64,000 bases of DNA from Vibrio rarus (GCF_024347075.1 NZ_AP024900.1:2542001-2606000), one strand, 5' to 3'. Positions 1-12,881 are shown, counted from the stretch's first letter. Made by a program: numbers and translations. The notes: generated from the letters alone by a model not told the origin.

Positions 1-1356
1 ATCAGCATTAAAGATAAATTTGGTTTCTACCGTTTCAAACTCTATTGCACCACGACGCTCGCGAGACGTTTTGAGTATGCTGTACATATTGTGCAATTCT
101 TGCAAATGAGGCACTAAAGACTCATAACGTTGATTCAGCTCTTCATCACCATTGAGAATATCGTTCACCTTGGTATAGGTTAAACGAGCGTGAGAGTTCA
201 TCACTGCTTCATAATGCTTATAACCAGAAAGCTTACCGCTTTCCGATACCGTCATTTCACATACCATACATAGGCGATCAACTTGAGGGTTGAGAGAACA
301 CAAGCCGTTAGACAACACCTCCGGTAGCATAGGCACAACCTGAGAAGGGAAATACACAGAGTTACCGCGGTTAATGGCTTCTTTATCTAAAGCGGAGTCA
401 GGGCGAACATAATGGCTGACATCGGCAATAGCCACCCATAAGCGCCAACCACCGCTTTTTTTCTTTTCACAATATACGGCATCATCAAAATCTCGAGCGT
501 CTTCACCATCAATGGTAACCAATGGTAACTCTCTTAAATCGACACGTCCCTTTTTCGCCTCTTCTGGCACCTGCTCTTCTAATGAGGCAATTTGCTGAGT
601 GACTTCTTCTGGCCATTCATTAGGTATTTGATGAGTACGGATGGCAATTTGCGTTTCCATGCCCGGTGCTAAATTTTCACCGAGTACGTCAACAACTTGC
701 CCTGTCATGCCTCGAGAGCGACTGCCTCTGTCTGTTATTTCAATAACAACGACATTGCCCATACGAGCACCCATTCGGTGCTCTTTAGGAATAAGAATAT
801 CTTGGTGGATTCGAGAGTCGTCGGCCACAACATACGCTTGGCCAAATTCAAGGAAGAAACGTCCAACAATTTGCATGGCACGCTCTTCTAGCACTCTTAC
901 AATACGTGCTTCTTTGCGGCCTCGCTTATCGGTACCGGACTGCTGAGCGAGCACGTAGTCACCGTGAATGATGCCGCGCATTTGATGAAAAGGCAGCACT
1001 AGGTCGTGATCTTTGCCTATAACACCTTCAGGACGAACCCAGCCAAAGCCATCTTTATGGCCAATAACATGGCCTTTAATCATCTCTAATTTTTCAGGAA
1101 CCGCAAAACATTGGCGACGAGTGAAAACCAATTGGCCATCACGTAACATGGCATTTAAACGACGGCGCAAGCCTTCATACTGATCTTCACCGCTAAGCTC
1201 TAATGCGGTAAATAGGTCATTGCGATTCATTGGCACGCCAGCACCTTCAAGAAAGCTTAGAAGAAACTCTCTGCTTGGTACTGGGTTCTCGTAATTTTTA
1301 GCCTCTCGAGCGGCATGGGGGTCAAGAGATTTAGAATCGGACATGGATGTGCTCAT
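1..1356 (-). CDS. rnr: Ribonuclease R, 5' part only (gene runs off the window)
   Basis: RNase R is a processive 3'-5' exoribonuclease that degrades structured RNA and takes part in mRNA, rRNA and tmRNA-linked decay. About 452 codons are visible, roughly the first half of a protein that is usually about 800 residues. They hold the N-terminal helix-turn-helix region, two cold-shock/OB-like domains and the start of the RNB catalytic domain. The catalytic signature [12 protein letters not shown] is readable near residues 285-297 and supplies the metal-binding aspartates. Two in-frame ATGs, at 1356 and 1344, are possible starts; neither has a strong ribosome binding site, so the start is uncertain. 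nsrR lies 90 bp upstream on the same strand, the nsrR-rnr order known from E. coli, so co-transcription is likely. Confidence 0.95.
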   Translation of the reverse strand, partial: MSTSMSDSKSLDPHAAREAKNYENPVPSREFLLSFLEGAGVPMNRNDLFTALELSGEDQYEGLRRRLNAMLRDGQLVFTRRQCFAVPEKLEMIKGHVIGHKDGFGWVRPEGVIGKDHDLVLPFHQMRGIIHGDYVLAQQSGTDKRGRKEARIVRVLEERAMQIVGRFFLEFGQAYVVADDSRIHQDILIPKEHRMGARMGNVVVIEITDRGSRSRGMTGQVVDVLGENLAPGMETQIAIRTHQIPNEWPEEVTQQIASLEEQVPEEAKKGRVDLRELPLVTIDGEDARDFDDAVYCEKKKSGGWRLWVAIADVSHYVRPDSALDKEAINRGNSVYFPSQVVPMLPEVLSNGLCSLNPQVDRLCMVCEMTVSESGKLSGYKHYEAVMNSHARLTYTKVNDILNGDEELNQRYESLVPHLQELHNMYSILKTSRERRGAIEFETVETKFIFNAD

Positions 1357-1446
1357 TTATTAGAATAATTGTGTAAAGTATATTCTAGTAATGCCCCACA
1401 AGGAAAAAATGCTTTACAAATTAATGAAATAATCACCTTTTTGTTG

Positions 1447-1872
1447 CTAACCTTTAGATAAAAGAATCATTAATTGTGAATTATCGCCCACTAAGTCATT
1501 TAGATGGCATTTATCTAACTCTTGCAAAAAGGCTTCTTTGGCTTGGTGAAGGTAACTTTTCAAGCGGCAAGCGGGGGTGATATGGCAGAACTCGGGAGAA
1601 CAGTTAATCACCATCAACGGTTCTAACTCTCTCACCACATTGCCAATATTTATTTTATCTACCGGTTGATTAAGCCTAATCCCACCATTCTTACCACGAA
1701 TCGTTTTTATGAATCCCTTTTGACCAAGCTTATTTACGATCTTCACCATATGGTTACGCGATATATCAAATACTTCGCTTACTTTAGTGATATTAGTGAG
1801 TTCATCATCTTTAAGGGAGGCTAAGTATATGAGTGTTCGAATAGCATAATCCGTAAAGCTAGTAATTTGCAT
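1447..1872 (-). CDS. nsrR: Nitric-oxide-sensing Rrf2-family repressor NsrR
   Basis: NsrR represses NO-detoxification genes through an NO-sensitive Fe-S cluster. The 141-residue protein starts [14 protein letters not shown], has a winged helix-turn-helix with [12 protein letters not shown] and RGKNGGIRL, and has the three-cysteine ligand pattern [13 protein letters not shown]. These match E. coli NsrR closely along the whole length. I place the start at 1872 because GGAG stands 7 bases before that ATG; an upstream in-frame ATG at 1890 would add six residues not seen in relatives. The gene precedes rnr on the same strand. Imperfect inverted repeats lie just upstream (about 1893-1950), but I could not match them to an NsrR operator. 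Confidence 0.93.
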   Translation of the reverse strand: MQITSFTDYAIRTLIYLASLKDDELTNITKVSEVFDISRNHMVKIVNKLGQKGFIKTIRGKNGGIRLNQPVDKINIGNVVRELEPLMVINCSPEFCHITPACRLKSYLHQAKEAFLQELDKCHLNDLVGDNSQLMILLSKG

Positions 1873-2074
1873 AGTGGTACTCCATGTCATTCCACAAGTG
1901 TAGTTCTTTTGTTGACTTTAATATACACCTTATGTGTGGCACTACTTGTGTAAAAGTGAATACGGCTTTAAGGAGTCAAGTTATCGCTCCACTAAAACAC
2001 GCCCATCATTCATAAGGGGCTTAATTATGAGCGCATAATGAGCAGAAAAATTTGAGTTAGCGCGCGATAGACAC

Positions 2075-2101
2075 AAAAAAACCGGCTAATGCCGGTTTTT
2101 T
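2075..2101 (-). terminator. Intrinsic terminator downstream of purA
   Basis: A 7-bp GC-rich stem (AACCGGC / GCCGGTT, loop TAAT) is flanked by A-runs on one side and T-runs on the other. It can therefore act in both directions. On the minus strand it ends purA transcription 20-45 bases after the stop codon. Confidence 0.88.
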
Positions 2102-2119
2102 ATCAAGATTTCACTGCAA

Positions 2120-3457
<1,338 letters not shown>

Positions 3458-3574
3458 TTAAAAACAGATTTTAGCACCGAAAAATTAAATTTGCAGTCAT
3501 TTTTTAAGCACTGGATAAAAAATAATGGTGCTTGTTCAAATTGATTTAAACAGCGACCGAAAGTTTTTCAATAT

Positions 3575-3760
3575 TCACAGCAACATAAAGGTGATTACCG
3601 CCCCCGCGACAACCAAGCAGCCACCGAGTCGACGTAACTGATTATCGGGCTGCTGACTTAATTGCGCCATCATGTTACGCCAAGCATTAGGCGCGAGTAA
3701 CGGGCCGATACCTTCCAAAACTAAAAGCAAACCAAAAGCTATCCAAATTCCCTGAGACAT
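3575..3760 (-). CDS. yjeT: DUF2065 small membrane protein, YjeT-like
   Basis: A 61-residue, mostly hydrophobic protein with two predicted transmembrane segments (about residues 5-24 and 44-61) separated by a short polar loop containing QPDNQLRRLGG. Length, the two-helix layout and position between hflC and purA match the DUF2065/YjeT family, whose function is unknown. A hairpin lies between hflC and this gene, so expression probably depends on read-through or on its own promoter. No enzymatic motif is visible. Confidence 0.85.
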   Translation of the reverse strand: MSQGIWIAFGLLLVLEGIGPLLAPNAWRNMMAQLSQQPDNQLRRLGGCLVVAGAVITFMLL

Positions 3761-3785
3761 ACGTTTTTCCTGTTTATTCTTTAAA

Positions 3786-3816
3786 TGAAAAAAGGCCCCT
3801 AAATTAGGAGCCTTTA
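3786..3816 (-). terminator. Hairpin terminator after hflC
   Basis: The minus strand carries a stem of about 12 bp with one mismatch (AAAGGC.CCTAA / TTAGG.GCCTTT) followed by a T-run. It begins about 18 bases after the hflC stop, separating the hfq-hflXKC transcript from yjeT and purA, or attenuating between them. Confidence 0.8.
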
Positions 3817-3832
3817 CAATATCTAGCGAGTG

Positions 3833-4813
3833 TTACTTACGTGGTGCACCACTTGAATCATTCATAAAGCGGAAGAAGTCACTCTTAGGATCAAGGACCA
3901 TAATGTCGCTTTTCTCAGAGAAGGATTTCTCATAGGCACGTAAAGAACGCACAAAGCTGTAGAACTCTGGGTCTTTATTGTACGCATCAGAATAAATCTT
4001 CGCGGCTTTCGCATCTGCATCACCTCGAGTAACTCGAGCTGTTCTATCTGCTTCTGCTAGTACCGTAGCCACTTCTAGCTCAGCTTGAGCACGGATGATT
4101 TCTGCTTTCTCACGACCTTGCGAACGGTGCTTACGAGCCACTGACTCACGTTCAGCACGCATACGACGGTAGATTGATTCAGAGATTTCATCCGGTAGGT
4201 TGATTTTCTTCATTCGGAAATCAACTACGCGAACACCTAAGTCATCCATAGCACTTTGACGGGTATCGTCTAAAACCACTGACATGATTTTGTCACGCTC
4301 ACCGTCAATTTCAACGGCGGCACGTGCTGCTTCTGAAACGGTATCATCTAGCTCGGACTCATCCGGTAATATCGCTTTGTTGCGAGGGCCCGAAACAATC
4401 TGCTTGATCTCACGAGAACCGATTTCAGCACGAAGCACATCGGTAACTTTACGCTCTAATAGCGCTTGCGCTGTTAGTGCATTACCGCCACCGGTTGCTA
4501 GGTAATATTGACCGAAATCTTCAATACGCCATTTCACGTATGAATCAATGATAACGTCTTTTTTCTCAGAAGTTACGAAACGGTCAGAACGGCCATCCAT
4601 TGTTTGAATACGCGCATCTAAACGCTTAACGTTATCAAATAATGGCATTTTGAAATGCAGTCCAGGCTCGTAGATACGAGACATTTCATTGTTATCTTTC
4701 AAGATACGACCAAATCGAACCACGATACCGCGCTCACCTTCTGGGACCACAAATACCGACATCAACAATAGTGCGATGATAACCACTACTACAGGGATCA
4801 TTAACTTACGCAT
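3833..4813 (-). CDS. hflC: HflC, FtsH-protease modulator, SPFH/prohibitin family
   Basis: HflC pairs with HflK in the inner membrane, and the periplasmic HflKC assembly surrounds and modulates the FtsH protease. The 326-residue protein has one N-terminal membrane anchor (about residues 4-22), an SPFH domain beginning VPEGERGIVVRFG, and a long charged, Ala-rich coiled-coil C-terminal half (RAERESVARKHRSQGREKAE). It starts only 2 bp after the hflK stop, so translation is probably coupled. Length and sequence are typical of the family. Confidence 0.97.
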   Translation of the reverse strand: MRKLMIPVVVVIIALLLMSVFVVPEGERGIVVRFGRILKDNNEMSRIYEPGLHFKMPLFDNVKRLDARIQTMDGRSDRFVTSEKKDVIIDSYVKWRIEDFGQYYLATGGGNALTAQALLERKVTDVLRAEIGSREIKQIVSGPRNKAILPDESELDDTVSEAARAAVEIDGERDKIMSVVLDDTRQSAMDDLGVRVVDFRMKKINLPDEISESIYRRMRAERESVARKHRSQGREKAEIIRAQAELEVATVLAEADRTARVTRGDADAKAAKIYSDAYNKDPEFYSFVRSLRAYEKSFSEKSDIMVLDPKSDFFRFMNDSSGAPRK

Positions 4814-4815
4814 TT

Positions 4816-6015
4816 CTAGTATCTCCCTTGACGAGTGGTTGTAGTTGAACGAGAGTCCGTAGCGGGTGTTGACGTTTGCGCTGCTTTATCGGCATCTAAC
4901 TCTATTTTATCGTAAGTTGAAGACGATTTATTCGCACGCTTAGTTGATGAACCTTCTTGACCCGCTAATTTATCAATTGGCAAGTAAAGTAGGTTACCGC
5001 TTGATTCAGAATCAATCAGTACTTTAGACGTATTCGAGTAAACTTCTTCCATTGTATCTAAATACAAACGGTTTCGAGTCACCTCTGGAGCCGCCTGATA
5101 TTCAGGGAGTAGTTTTTCGAATTGAGCGACTTGACCAAACGCTTCATTCACGATGCGCTCACTATAACCCAGTGCTTCTTTCTTCAAACGTTCTGCACGA
5201 CCTGTTGCCTTAGGCAAAATTTCGTTTTTGTATGCTTCAGCTTCACGGATGAAACGCTCTTCATCTTCTCGCGCAGCGATAGCGTCATCGAACGAGTCTT
5301 TCACTTGCTCTGGCGGACGTGCGGATTGGAAGTTGACGTCTACAATCAAGATACCCATATCATAGCCATCGATGATGCTATTTAATGTTTCTTGAGTGCT
5401 TTGACGAATTTGCTGACGACCACTGGTTAAAATACTGTCCATTAGTGAGTCACCAATTACCGCACGAAGTGCAGAGTCGGTTGCTTGACGCAAACTGTCA
5501 TCAGCATTAGTCACACGATACAAATATTTATACGGGTCAGAAACTCGATATTGAACACCCATGCCAACTGTAACAACGTTTTCATCTTTTGTTAGCATCA
5601 AACCAGAAGCTTGCAAAGCACGAATAGCTTCAACGTTGACTGTTGTTACTTCATCCACAAAGCGTGGACGCCAGTTTAGACCAGGTTCAACGATGCGATC
5701 ATATTTACCCAGACGTAGTACTACACCACGCTCGGCTTCGCCTACGGTATAGAAACCAGAAGCAAACCAAATCACAATGGCAATAAGAGCAATCAGACCA
5801 AAGCCCATTGCACCGCCACCGGTAGAGGATGAACCACCACCACGTTTACCAAATTTTCCACCCAGCTTTTGACTCAGCTTATTAAACACTTCGTCTAAAT
5901 CTGGTGGTCCTTGGTTGCGACCACCGGATTGCTGTTTGCCACGATCATTATTACCCCAAGGGTCATTATCGCGGCCATTGTTTCCATTATTATTTCCAGG
6001 CTCGTTCCACGCCAT
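4816..6015 (-). CDS. hflK: HflK, FtsH-protease modulator, SPFH/prohibitin family
   Basis: HflK is the HflC partner in the membrane complex that regulates FtsH. The 399-residue protein begins with a Gly/Asn-rich cytoplasmic tail of about 65 residues (NEPGNNNGNNGRDNDPWG), followed by one membrane segment near 71-90. An SPFH domain (VGEAERGVVLRLGKYD) and a helical C-terminal region come next, and the tail is Ser/Thr-rich (about 350-399). It lies 45 bp after hflX and immediately before hflC in the same operon. The Gly/Asn-rich head is usual for HflK. Confidence 0.97.
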   Translation of the reverse strand: MAWNEPGNNNGNNGRDNDPWGNNDRGKQQSGGRNQGPPDLDEVFNKLSQKLGGKFGKRGGGSSSTGGGAMGFGLIALIAIVIWFASGFYTVGEAERGVVLRLGKYDRIVEPGLNWRPRFVDEVTTVNVEAIRALQASGLMLTKDENVVTVGMGVQYRVSDPYKYLYRVTNADDSLRQATDSALRAVIGDSLMDSILTSGRQQIRQSTQETLNSIIDGYDMGILIVDVNFQSARPPEQVKDSFDDAIAAREDEERFIREAEAYKNEILPKATGRAERLKKEALGYSERIVNEAFGQVAQFEKLLPEYQAAPEVTRNRLYLDTMEEVYSNTSKVLIDSESSGNLLYLPIDKLAGQEGSSTKRANKSSSTYDKIELDADKAAQTSTPATDSRSTTTTRQGRY

Positions 6016-6060
6016 TAGAAAACTCCATCACTAGATATGACGTTATAAAGTAACAGTCTT

Positions 6061-7350
6061 TTAACCGACTATAAAGTCGTCCAACTGCGCCTCTTCCCTC
6101 TTTTGCAGTCTAGCCCAATCGGCTTGCTGCATTCGAATATCAATCAACAAGTTACCTTCTTCATCATATGCCTCTTGTCGAATACATTTCAAGTTGAAAA
6201 ATACACCGCGTAAACGCCCTTGGTATAAGGGAGGAATACTCAGGGTATATTCGACCATTTGGCTTGCTAAACGTTCAGTTAGCGCTTGAAACAGAAGGTC
6301 TAAACCCAAGCCTTCCATTGCAGAAACCCACACAGTAGTCGGTACGCCCTCATCATTATACTCAATACGAGGCGTTGCCTTTTCCATGTTGTCTATTTTG
6401 TTCATAACAAGCAAAACAGGGATTTCATGTGCATCGATCTCTTCTAAGACGATATCGACAGCTTGCACATTCTCTCTGAAACGGTCATCACTCGCATCTA
6501 TAACATGTAACAAAATGTCAGCTTCTTGGGTTTCCTGTAACGTTGCTTTAAACGCGGCCACCAAATCATGCGGAAGATGACGGATAAATCCGACCGTATC
6601 CGCTAAGATGGCTAAGCCTACATCGTCTAACTCTATTTTACGTAGAGTTGGATCCAAAGTTGCAAACAATTGGTCGGCTGCATAGACACTGGCTTCTGTT
6701 ATCCTATTGAACAATGTGGATTTGCCTGCGTTGGTATATCCAACTAAAGAGACAGTAGGAATTTCGGCACGTTTTCTAGCTCTGCGACCTTGCTCTCGTT
6801 GCTTAGCGACCTTATCCAAACGACGTAAAATCGCTTTGATGCGGTCTCTTAGTAAACGACGGTCGGTTTCAAGCTGGGTTTCACCCGGCCCTCTTAAGCC
6901 AATACCACCTTTTTGTCTCTCCAAGTGAGTCCAACCACGTATTAATCGGGTGGAGATATGGCGCAATTGAGCCAACTCTACTTGCAGTTTACCCTCATGG
7001 GTTCTCGCCCGTTGTGCAAAGATATCTAATATTAAACCGGTACGGTCTAGCACTCGACACTTACACATTTGCTCTAGGTTTCGTTCTTGGGCAGGGGAAA
7101 GGGAATGATTAAAGATAACGATCTCGGCCTCGAATTGCTGAACGATATCAGCAATTTCTTGAGCCTTACCCTCACCCACGTAATACTTTGCATGAGGGGA
7201 TTGACGACTACCCGTCACTGTTTGCAAGTTATTTACGCCTGCAGAAGACACTAGCATTTCAAATTCTGCTAGGTCTTCCCATTCCCCTTCTTGTGTAAAA
7301 TTAATATGAACAAGTACCGCCTGTTCACCTGATTCATACCGGTCAAACAA
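6061..7350 (-). CDS. hflX: Ribosome-associated GTPase HflX
   Basis: HflX binds the 50S subunit and splits or rescues stalled ribosomes, notably after heat stress. The 429-residue protein has the N-terminal HflX domain, the linker helix region rich in Arg (about 125-195) including GGIGLRGPGETQLE, and a GTPase domain. The P-loop GYTNAGKS is at 204-211, the G3 motif DTVGF near 251 and the G4 motif NKID near 317. It lies 49 bp after hfq on the same strand, the conserved hfq-hflX-hflK-hflC order. Confidence 0.97.
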   Translation of the reverse strand: MFDRYESGEQAVLVHINFTQEGEWEDLAEFEMLVSSAGVNNLQTVTGSRQSPHAKYYVGEGKAQEIADIVQQFEAEIVIFNHSLSPAQERNLEQMCKCRVLDRTGLILDIFAQRARTHEGKLQVELAQLRHISTRLIRGWTHLERQKGGIGLRGPGETQLETDRRLLRDRIKAILRRLDKVAKQREQGRRARKRAEIPTVSLVGYTNAGKSTLFNRITEASVYAADQLFATLDPTLRKIELDDVGLAILADTVGFIRHLPHDLVAAFKATLQETQEADILLHVIDASDDRFRENVQAVDIVLEEIDAHEIPVLLVMNKIDNMEKATPRIEYNDEGVPTTVWVSAMEGLGLDLLFQALTERLASQMVEYTLSIPPLYQGRLRGVFFNLKCIRQEAYDEEGNLLIDIRMQQADWARLQKREEAQLDDFIVG

Positions 7351-7399
7351 ACGATAAGCTCCTTACACAAATTTGTTGATGATTAAATAACTTTTTCAA

Positions 7400-7786
<387 letters not shown>

Positions 7787-7805
7787 GTTTATGCAAAACG
7801 ATCAT

Positions 7806-7811
7806 ATTATA
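7806..7811 (-). promoter_or_regulatory. Possible -10 box for hfq
   Basis: The minus strand reads TATAAT here, just downstream of the miaA stop and about 145 bases before the hfq start. No good -35 box stands at 16-18 bp, so this is only a candidate promoter element. Confidence 0.3.
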
Positions 7812-7821
7812 CACAGCAAAT

Positions 7822-8754
7822 TCAATTAGATGCTATGGTATTTGCGATAGTTTCGACGCCTTGATCGATATTTTGGCTATCTAGCCAAGTTAAATCTTTC
7901 CAGCTACGAAGCCAAGTAATTTGTCGCTTCGCTAACTGCCTTGTTGCGCATATGCCTTTGAAGATTGCTTCATCAAAATCATATTCACCTTCTAGGTATC
8001 CCCACATTTGACGATAGCCTACGCAACGAATAGAAGGAAGATCTGAGTGTAAATCATCACGTTGATGTAACATTCTAACTTCATCTTCAAAACCCGCTGC
8101 TACCATATTTTCATAACGAAGTTCGATCCTACGATGCAACTCTGAACGCTCTTTAGGTGCAATAGCAAACTGCTTCACATCATAAGGGATTGGCTCCCCT
8201 TTTTGTTGTGTCAGTTCCGTTAACGATTTACCGGTGATCTTAAATACTTCGATGGCACGAGATAAACGCTGAGGATCGTTAGGGTGAATGCGCTCAGCCG
8301 ATACTGGATCAATAAGCTTAAGTTCATCGTGCAGTGCTTGCCAACCTTTTTGCTGAGCTTGTTGCTCTATTTGAGCGCGTATCTCAGGGTCTGCTGCGGG
8401 TAATGGCGATAACCCTTCTAATAACGCTTTGTAATACAGCATAGTGCCACCCACTAGCATAGGGATTTTCCCTTGCGAGGTGATCTCATCCATCAGCAGC
8501 AATGCATCACGGCGAAAGTCCGCAGCGGAGTACGATTGTGATGGATCGATAATATCAATCAAACGGTGGGGAGCGGCCGCTTGTTCTGCTGCTGTAGGCT
8601 TAGCTGTGCCTATATCCATTCCTTTATAAACTAGAGCTGAGTCAACGCTGATCAACTCAATAGGAAAACGGCTACGTAAGCGAATAGCCAATTCAGTTTT
8701 TCCTGAAGCCGTTGGGCCCATTAAAAATATCGCCAGAGGCAATTTATCATTCAT
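7822..8754 (-). CDS. miaA: tRNA dimethylallyltransferase MiaA
   Basis: MiaA transfers dimethylallyl to adenosine 37 of tRNAs that read codons starting with U, the first step to ms2i6A. The 310-residue protein has the P-loop GPTASGKT at 13-20, the conserved [16 protein letters not shown] region near residues 38-53 and the tRNA-binding region RLSRAIEV. It starts inside the 3' end of mutL (8-bp overlap), so the two are translationally coupled. The order mutL-miaA-hfq is the classic gammaproteobacterial arrangement. Confidence 0.97.
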   Translation of the reverse strand: MNDKLPLAIFLMGPTASGKTELAIRLRSRFPIELISVDSALVYKGMDIGTAKPTAAEQAAAPHRLIDIIDPSQSYSAADFRRDALLLMDEITSQGKIPMLVGGTMLYYKALLEGLSPLPAADPEIRAQIEQQAQQKGWQALHDELKLIDPVSAERIHPNDPQRLSRAIEVFKITGKSLTELTQQKGEPIPYDVKQFAIAPKERSELHRRIELRYENMVAAGFEDEVRMLHQRDDLHSDLPSIRCVGYRQMWGYLEGEYDFDEAIFKGICATRQLAKRQITWLRSWKDLTWLDSQNIDQGVETIANTIASN

Positions 8755-10753
8755 GTAATAACGCTTTAATTGATGTGGAAAAATCCACTAATTGAATAAG
8801 TTTAGTATCTTTTAAGTCGAGCGCTTGTTCTGATACGCCTTCTAGGTCTGAAAGTAACTGAATAGCTTCAGATAACGTGTATATTTTATTTTGCTGGGCT
8901 ATCTCAGAGGCAAGCCATAAGCTCAGTTGTTCAACGGTAAATTGTCGCTCATCGCTGAGTTGGCGGAGCAACTGAGAAAAAATGTGCTGTAAATTATGTT
9001 GTCTAAGAGGTTGTGGCACCGCCATTACCATCACTTTGGCACCGGCTTTAAACATTAACTGGATAGCAAAGCGTTCTAACACTGGCTGAATTTGCTTTAA
9101 GCGAGTGATGTCCTCACTGGTGACCCTCAAGGCTAAGGGGATTAATAACGGTTGTTTGATCAGTGGTCTTTCATTCACCGATAATTGCCCGCGTAACTTT
9201 AAGACCTCCGCTTGCGCTAAAGCCAGTAACCCACATCCAGCATTGGTGTTTATTAATAGATAACGCTCATGCACAACAGCAAGCGCCTTACCCAATTGAG
9301 TTATCGCTTGTGTTGGGGTTGTAACTGAGGCGGAAGTTGCTACATGTGATGGTTGAGATTCCGTACTTGGCGCTGGCGTCATCAGTTGCTGGTATAGCTT
9401 TGATTCTTGTTGCGATAGCTGAGGTTTATCTACTCTGCCCGCACTTTTATTGCCCCAGTTGCGATTTAAATTTTCATTTTTTTCGGCAATCAGCCCTCTT
9501 TCATCGCTCTCTCTTGCACTTTGCTCCTTTCCACCTTGCGCCCTTGCAGAGTGCAAAGGATAAGTATCATCCGCTCTATTAGGGTATGCCGGAATATGTT
9601 GCATCCCTTGCGCTTCTGCTTGAGAAACGGTTGAGCTATTTTGAGTGTGAGAGAGGTCGTTAGCCGTACTCGTTTGATTTTCAGACTCAGCCTCTAATGT
9701 AGGTTGAGGTGTGGCAAATGCACTTTGACGTCGTTCTTGACAGAGCAGTTGTTCTGACTGACCTAAGGCATCCACTAAAGCCTGATAAATAAAATCATGC
9801 ACTAAACGGGCTTGATGAAAGCGTACTTCATGTTTGGCTGGGTGGACATTCACATCCACTTGATGTGCATCTATCTCAATAAATAACACATAGGTCGCAA
9901 ACTGATCCGGTCTTAGCGTTAACTCATAGCTCTGACGAATCGCGTGGTTGATCAACTTATCGCGCATCATACGTCCATTCACATAGCAATACTGTAAATC
10001 ACCTTGTGAACGTGCGGCGGTCGGTGTTGTAATCCAGCCATGCAGTTTGAGATCTTGGTGTTGCAACTCCACTTTGAGCATGTTTTCTGCAAAGTTTTTT
10101 CCACATACCGCTTGAATACGTTGCTCAATTTGCCGTTCTGTTTTTGCACCACGATATTGTTTTATCAGTTTGCCGTTATGACGCAGGTTTAAAGTGACAT
10201 CAAAGCGGCTTAAGGCTATGCGCTTTAATAATTCCTCAATATGCGTGAACTCGGTTTTTTCAGTACGTAAGAACTTACGTCTTGCTGGTGTATTAAAAAA
10301 CAGATCCAGAACTTCCACCGAAGTGCCCACGGGGTGCGCTGTAGGTTGCAGTTTTACCTGCATATCGCGCCCTTCAGAATACGCAGACCACGCCTGCTCT
10401 TGTGTCGCTGTGCGCGAAGTCATGGTTAAGCGTGCAACAGAACTGATACTAGCAAGGGCTTCACCACGAAATCCTAAGCTCATAATCGCTTCAAGGTCAT
10501 CTAAGGTGGTGATCTTAGATGTCGCGTGACGACTTAAAGCCAGCTGCAATTCATCTTTGATAATGCCTTTGCCATTATCTCTAACACGAATTAGCTTACT
10601 GCCCCCTTTTTCGATATCGACATCAATGCGAGTCGCACCCGCATCAATACTATTCTCAACCAGTTCTTTTACTACAGAAGCAGGCCTTTCAACCACTTCC
10701 CCTGCTGCTATCTGGTTTGCCAGTCTTGCTGGCAAGATTCTTATTTCACTCAT
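8747..10753 (-). CDS. mutL: DNA mismatch repair protein MutL
   Basis: MutL couples mismatch recognition by MutS to the downstream nicking and unwinding steps. The 668-residue protein has the N-terminal GHKL ATPase with general base E30, [16 protein letters not shown] (59-64) and GFRGEAL (94-100). A low-complexity linker (about 345-460) rich in Gln, Ser and Thr follows, then a C-terminal dimerisation domain. The endonuclease motif DQHAxxERxxYE of MutLs from bacteria lacking MutH is not visible, in keeping with a MutH-dependent gammaproteobacterial system. It overlaps amiB by 4 bp and miaA by 8 bp. Confidence 0.97.
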   Translation of the reverse strand: MSEIRILPARLANQIAAGEVVERPASVVKELVENSIDAGATRIDVDIEKGGSKLIRVRDNGKGIIKDELQLALSRHATSKITTLDDLEAIMSLGFRGEALASISSVARLTMTSRTATQEQAWSAYSEGRDMQVKLQPTAHPVGTSVEVLDLFFNTPARRKFLRTEKTEFTHIEELLKRIALSRFDVTLNLRHNGKLIKQYRGAKTERQIEQRIQAVCGKNFAENMLKVELQHQDLKLHGWITTPTAARSQGDLQYCYVNGRMMRDKLINHAIRQSYELTLRPDQFATYVLFIEIDAHQVDVNVHPAKHEVRFHQARLVHDFIYQALVDALGQSEQLLCQERRQSAFATPQPTLEAESENQTSTANDLSHTQNSSTVSQAEAQGMQHIPAYPNRADDTYPLHSARAQGGKEQSARESDERGLIAEKNENLNRNWGNKSAGRVDKPQLSQQESKLYQQLMTPAPSTESQPSHVATSASVTTPTQAITQLGKALAVVHERYLLINTNAGCGLLALAQAEVLKLRGQLSVNERPLIKQPLLIPLALRVTSEDITRLKQIQPVLERFAIQLMFKAGAKVMVMAVPQPLRQHNLQHIFSQLLRQLSDERQFTVEQLSLWLASEIAQQNKIYTLSEAIQLLSDLEGVSEQALDLKDTKLIQLVDFSTSIKALLHE

Positions 10754-12420
10754 CGGTTTGGAATAATTAGTACCTGCCCAACGGCAAGGGAATCTGAACG
10801 AAGTTTATTAGCACTGCGGATGCTGCTCACAGACACACCATATTTAGCCGCAATTTTACCTAAAAACTCACCGCGCTGAACTTTGTGCTTACGAATCGGC
10901 TTATCTTTAACGGCCACCGTAATTTTCAGTTTTTGCCCCACATGTACTGTGTTCGATTTAAGATTATTTTCACGCTTAATGGACGCGACAGGCACTTTAT
11001 ACTGACTGGCAATTTTGCCTAAGTACTCTCCGCTTCGTACTGTATGTGTTATCACTCTTGTTTCAACAGAGTTCAAGGTACTTGAAGCAATAGCTCTCCC
11101 AGGTATAGCGAGTTTCTGCCCCACTTTTAAGGTGTCACTTTTTAAGTTGTTGGCCGCCTTAAGGGCATTTACAGACACTTTGTGGTTTTGCGCTATTTTG
11201 GAGAGAAAATCACCACGCTTAACAATATAGAATCCTGAATGATGAGGCACTGACTTATCAAAGCTTGTGCCTTCTGGCGGGTTACTGTGTAAATACGTCA
11301 CAATGGCTCGTGAAAGAGCTGAGGCTAATTTATCCTGATATGAACGCTGGAACAGCAACTTCTCTTCTTTAGGGTTAGAAATAAAACCCGTTTCCACTAA
11401 CACTGAGGGAATTTGCGGAGAACGCAATACCGCTAAGCTCGCTTCACTTGGTTTGCTCTTATGTAAGTGCGCCACTTTTTTGAGCTCTTTTAGTATATCA
11501 ATAGCCAACTTCTCGCCTTCGCGCTTTGAATGAGTGAACTGCAAATCAAGCAAGGTTTGATTCACGTTCTTATCATTACGAATGACCGTAGAGGTGCCAC
11601 CCAGTTTTCTGGATTGACGCTCTTGGTTTTCAACCCAACGCGAGATCTCAGTGTTTCGACGGCGGTCATTTAAGAAGAATACCGATGCGCCTCTTGGGCG
11701 TGGTGAGGTAAATGCATCAGCATGGATAGATACAAATAAATGCGCATTTTTCTTATCTGCAATGGCAACGCGCTGGTCTAAAGGCACGAAATAATCGCCA
11801 CTTCGTGTGAGCTTAGTTGTGATACCCGGTATCGCATTGAGTTGTGCCGATAATTTCTTAGCAATATTTAACGTGACAAATTTTTCATATTTACGACTTG
11901 GACCAATAGAGCCTGGATCTTTACCACCATGACCGGGATCAATCACAATCAGCACATCTTGTCGGTGAGGGACTGTCATTTTGCTGGCAACCACAGGTTT
12001 ATTCGCGACAGCCTTTGTTTGCACCCCAAAAGGAATATCCACCACCAATCGATGGCCATTGCCTTTATCTGGCCCTAGTTTAAAGACATTTGGGGAAGCC
12101 TTGCCTTTTAATTCAAAAACTAAGCGAACCGTATTCTTATGCGGTGGCGAACTTTTACGGACTTTAGATAAAATCGGACTTTTCGTAACTAACTTAGGTA
12201 GCTTGGCACTGTTTGAGCTGCTTTTAATATCTACCACTACGCGCTCTGGGCTCGCTAAGGTAAAGAAACTGTATTCAGCAGCGTGAGTAAGGTCAATCAC
12301 AGCCCGAGTATCTTTATTGGTGGTGGAGATACGAATGTTTTTTATTTCATTTGCCTGCACAGTGGCAAACAAGGTTGAAATAAATAGCAAAGTAAGCGCC
12401 CATACTGAGTTCTTAATCAA
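10750..12420 (-). CDS. amiB: N-acetylmuramoyl-L-alanine amidase AmiB with three LysM domains
   Basis: AmiB cleaves the amide bond between MurNAc and the stem peptide and helps split the septal cell wall after division. The 556-residue protein has a signal peptide (cleavage likely after VQA, residue 23) and an AMIN targeting domain (about 28-130). A zinc amidase_3 catalytic domain follows, with [12 protein letters not shown] and SIHADAF motifs and a conserved late glutamate in VLVETGF. Three C-terminal LysM repeats (about 398-442, 458-502, 509-555) each carry a G-D/E-x-L-x-K-I-A core. E. coli AmiB lacks LysM; extra LysM copies are common in vibrios. Its family activator EnvC is encoded at 47839-49002. 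Confidence 0.95.
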   Translation of the reverse strand: MIKNSVWALTLLFISTLFATVQANEIKNIRISTTNKDTRAVIDLTHAAEYSFFTLASPERVVVDIKSSSNSAKLPKLVTKSPILSKVRKSSPPHKNTVRLVFELKGKASPNVFKLGPDKGNGHRLVVDIPFGVQTKAVANKPVVASKMTVPHRQDVLIVIDPGHGGKDPGSIGPSRKYEKFVTLNIAKKLSAQLNAIPGITTKLTRSGDYFVPLDQRVAIADKKNAHLFVSIHADAFTSPRPRGASVFFLNDRRRNTEISRWVENQERQSRKLGGTSTVIRNDKNVNQTLLDLQFTHSKREGEKLAIDILKELKKVAHLHKSKPSEASLAVLRSPQIPSVLVETGFISNPKEEKLLFQRSYQDKLASALSRAIVTYLHSNPPEGTSFDKSVPHHSGFYIVKRGDFLSKIAQNHKVSVNALKAANNLKSDTLKVGQKLAIPGRAIASSTLNSVETRVITHTVRSGEYLGKIASQYKVPVASIKRENNLKSNTVHVGQKLKITVAVKDKPIRKHKVQRGEFLGKIAAKYGVSVSSIRSANKLRSDSLAVGQVLIIPNR

Positions 12421-12881
12421 TTTAGCTCCAGATTTTTTAGCAGTGTTAATCCATTGTCACTGTTTGCAGTCACAGTGGCGATACGACCATTGCCTTGATA
12501 GCGAATATCCAACTCAAGGTCTGCGGCAGGTAATAAACCAACGCCTCTCTGTGGCCACTCGACGAGACAAATAGCATCAGGCGTAAAATAATCGCGGATC
12601 CCCATGAATTCTAGCTCTTCTGGATCAGCAAGGCGATAAAGATCAAAGTGGTACACTTGCCACTGTTGTAAATCATAAGGCTCAACTAAAGTGTAAGTCG
12701 GGCTTTTTACATTCCCCTTATGCCCCATAGATTGGATAAAACCTCGACTAAAGGTTGTTTTCCCCGCCCCCAGATCACCATGCAAATAAATCGTTGTTTG
12801 CTCAGAGCATAAGGCAGACAGGCTTGCCCCTAACTTTACTGTGTCGTGCTCATCCTTAAGAGAGAAATGCTTCTGGGTCAT
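12417..12881 (-). CDS. tsaE: tRNA threonylcarbamoyladenosine biosynthesis ATPase TsaE
   Basis: TsaE is the ATPase needed with TsaB and TsaD to make t6A37 in tRNAs reading ANN codons. From the ATG at 12881 it is 154 residues, the normal length; an upstream in-frame ATG at 12953 would add 24 residues not typical of the family. The Walker A motif GDLGAGKT (35-42) and the following FSRGFIQ helix are clear, as is the [10 protein letters not shown] region. It overlaps amiB by 4 bp (ATGA) and heads the amiB-mutL-miaA-hfq operon. In E. coli nnr sits between queG and tsaE; no such gene is present here. Confidence 0.95.
   Translation of the reverse strand: MTQKHFSLKDEHDTVKLGASLSALCSEQTTIYLHGDLGAGKTTFSRGFIQSMGHKGNVKSPTYTLVEPYDLQQWQVYHFDLYRLADPEELEFMGIRDYFTPDAICLVEWPQRGVGLLPAADLELDIRYQGNGRIATVTANSDNGLTLLKNLELN

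Noticed and set aside
641-946. A 101-codon plus-strand open frame
   Set aside because: It lies opposite rnr, which has clear domain motifs; the plus-strand product has no recognisable features.
1893-1950. Inverted repeat upstream of nsrR as an NsrR operator
   Set aside because: Arms match imperfectly over a long gap and I could not align them with a known NsrR motif.
5122-5385. An 87-codon plus-strand open frame opposite hflK
   Set aside because: Shadow of hflK coding sequence with no start signal or motif.
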